Of a stretch of 5,864 nt of DNA, positions 5,741 through 5,864 are shown piece after piece. The notes beneath the pieces are model-generated. The model ran no database searches. It saw only the letters and a list, made by a program, of their open reading frames with translations, and had not been told where the DNA came from. Each line of letters opens with the position of its first letter. Position 1 is the first letter of the stretch. The stretch covers positions 1 through 5,864 of the forward strand of contig CANNRM010000042.1 in NCBI GenBank assembly GCA_947508155.1. The letters run 5' to 3'. Both the position numbers and the translations under genes were made by a program. The stretch comes from Rickettsiales bacterium. Lineage in GTDB: Bacteria; Pseudomonadota; Alphaproteobacteria; Rickettsiales; Rickettsiaceae.

Positions 5741-5864
5741 AACCTCAGTTTGACGTAAGCGCTGCCATTGGCTTGCGCAATTTATCATTTTTTATGGACG
5801 GTTTTCTGGGTTTAAACGCATAAGCTATAAGTCCTGCAACCAAGTTTACAAAGGCATTTGCAGG
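5741..5864 (-). mobile_element. Inner end of a probable insertion sequence, boundary uncertain
   Basis: If the partial transposase is real, the element ends just past its stop codon, within a few bases of 5741, because the ankyrin reading frame gives recognisable ankyrin residues from about 5739 downwards. A terminal inverted repeat would read AACCTCAGTTTGACGTAAG into the element from 5741. The partner end and any target duplication lie beyond the window. Confidence 0.35.
5745..5864 (-). CDS. Probable DDE transposase, C-terminal end only (runs off right edge)
   Basis: From the right edge a minus-strand frame is open for 39 codons to TGA at 5745-5747. It encodes PANAFVNLVAGLIAYAFKPR followed by KPSIKND and a short basic tail. 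The hydrophobic 'FVNLVAGLIAY...(K/Q)P(K/R)KPS' ending resembles C-termini of IS982/IS4/IS5-type DDE transposases of intracellular bacteria. This comes from memory of the families, not a search, and the catalytic residues lie outside the window. It overlaps the upstream extension of the ankyrin frame in a different phase. Confidence 0.5.
   Translation of the reverse strand, partial: PANAFVNLVAGLIAYAFKPRKPSIKNDKLRKPMAALTSN

Overview
The window reads as part of a small-genome, host-associated alphaproteobacterium, most likely Rickettsiales or Holosporales. That is inference from three things: an ankyrin-repeat protein, a secreted Ala/Gly-rich surface protein, and GTCATCC / CTGGGCCCCGGG-type palindromic repeats in the gaps, all common in those groups. 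The base composition is AT-rich. Every gene I can support lies on the minus strand, so transcription runs from the right edge to the left.

Reading with transcription: a 39-codon C-terminal end of a probable DDE transposase enters from the right edge (5745-5864). It abuts a large ankyrin-repeat gene (4147-5712) whose reading frame and first ankyrin motif continue upstream of the only usable start, a GTG. The gene therefore looks 5'-truncated by the insertion element. After a 174-bp leader with hairpin potential come acpP (acyl carrier protein) and, 8 bp later, fabF (ketoacyl-ACP synthase II), the carrier and condensing enzyme of type II fatty acid synthesis. Then come nth (endonuclease III), an Abhydrolase_2 carboxylesterase/phospholipase-like gene, and finally the first 160 codons of a secreted surface or autotransporter-like protein that runs off the left edge behind a good sigma70 promoter.

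Three intergenic gaps (after fabF, after nth and after the esterase) are filled with palindromic repeats whose GTCA(T/C)CC end sits about 5-20 bp downstream of a stop codon. Two are 112-122 bp composite elements with a nearly identical right arm. The third is a four-copy array of about 37-bp hairpins arranged as two tandem pairs facing each other, in which the hairpin stems differ in sequence but keep their pairing.

The most interesting items are the compensatory hairpin array, the roughly 111-114-residue higher-order repeat in the ankyrin protein, the transposase/ankyrin junction, and a 25-bp palindrome holding a perfect -35 box upstream of nth. No defence system, CRISPR array, tRNA or rRNA was seen.
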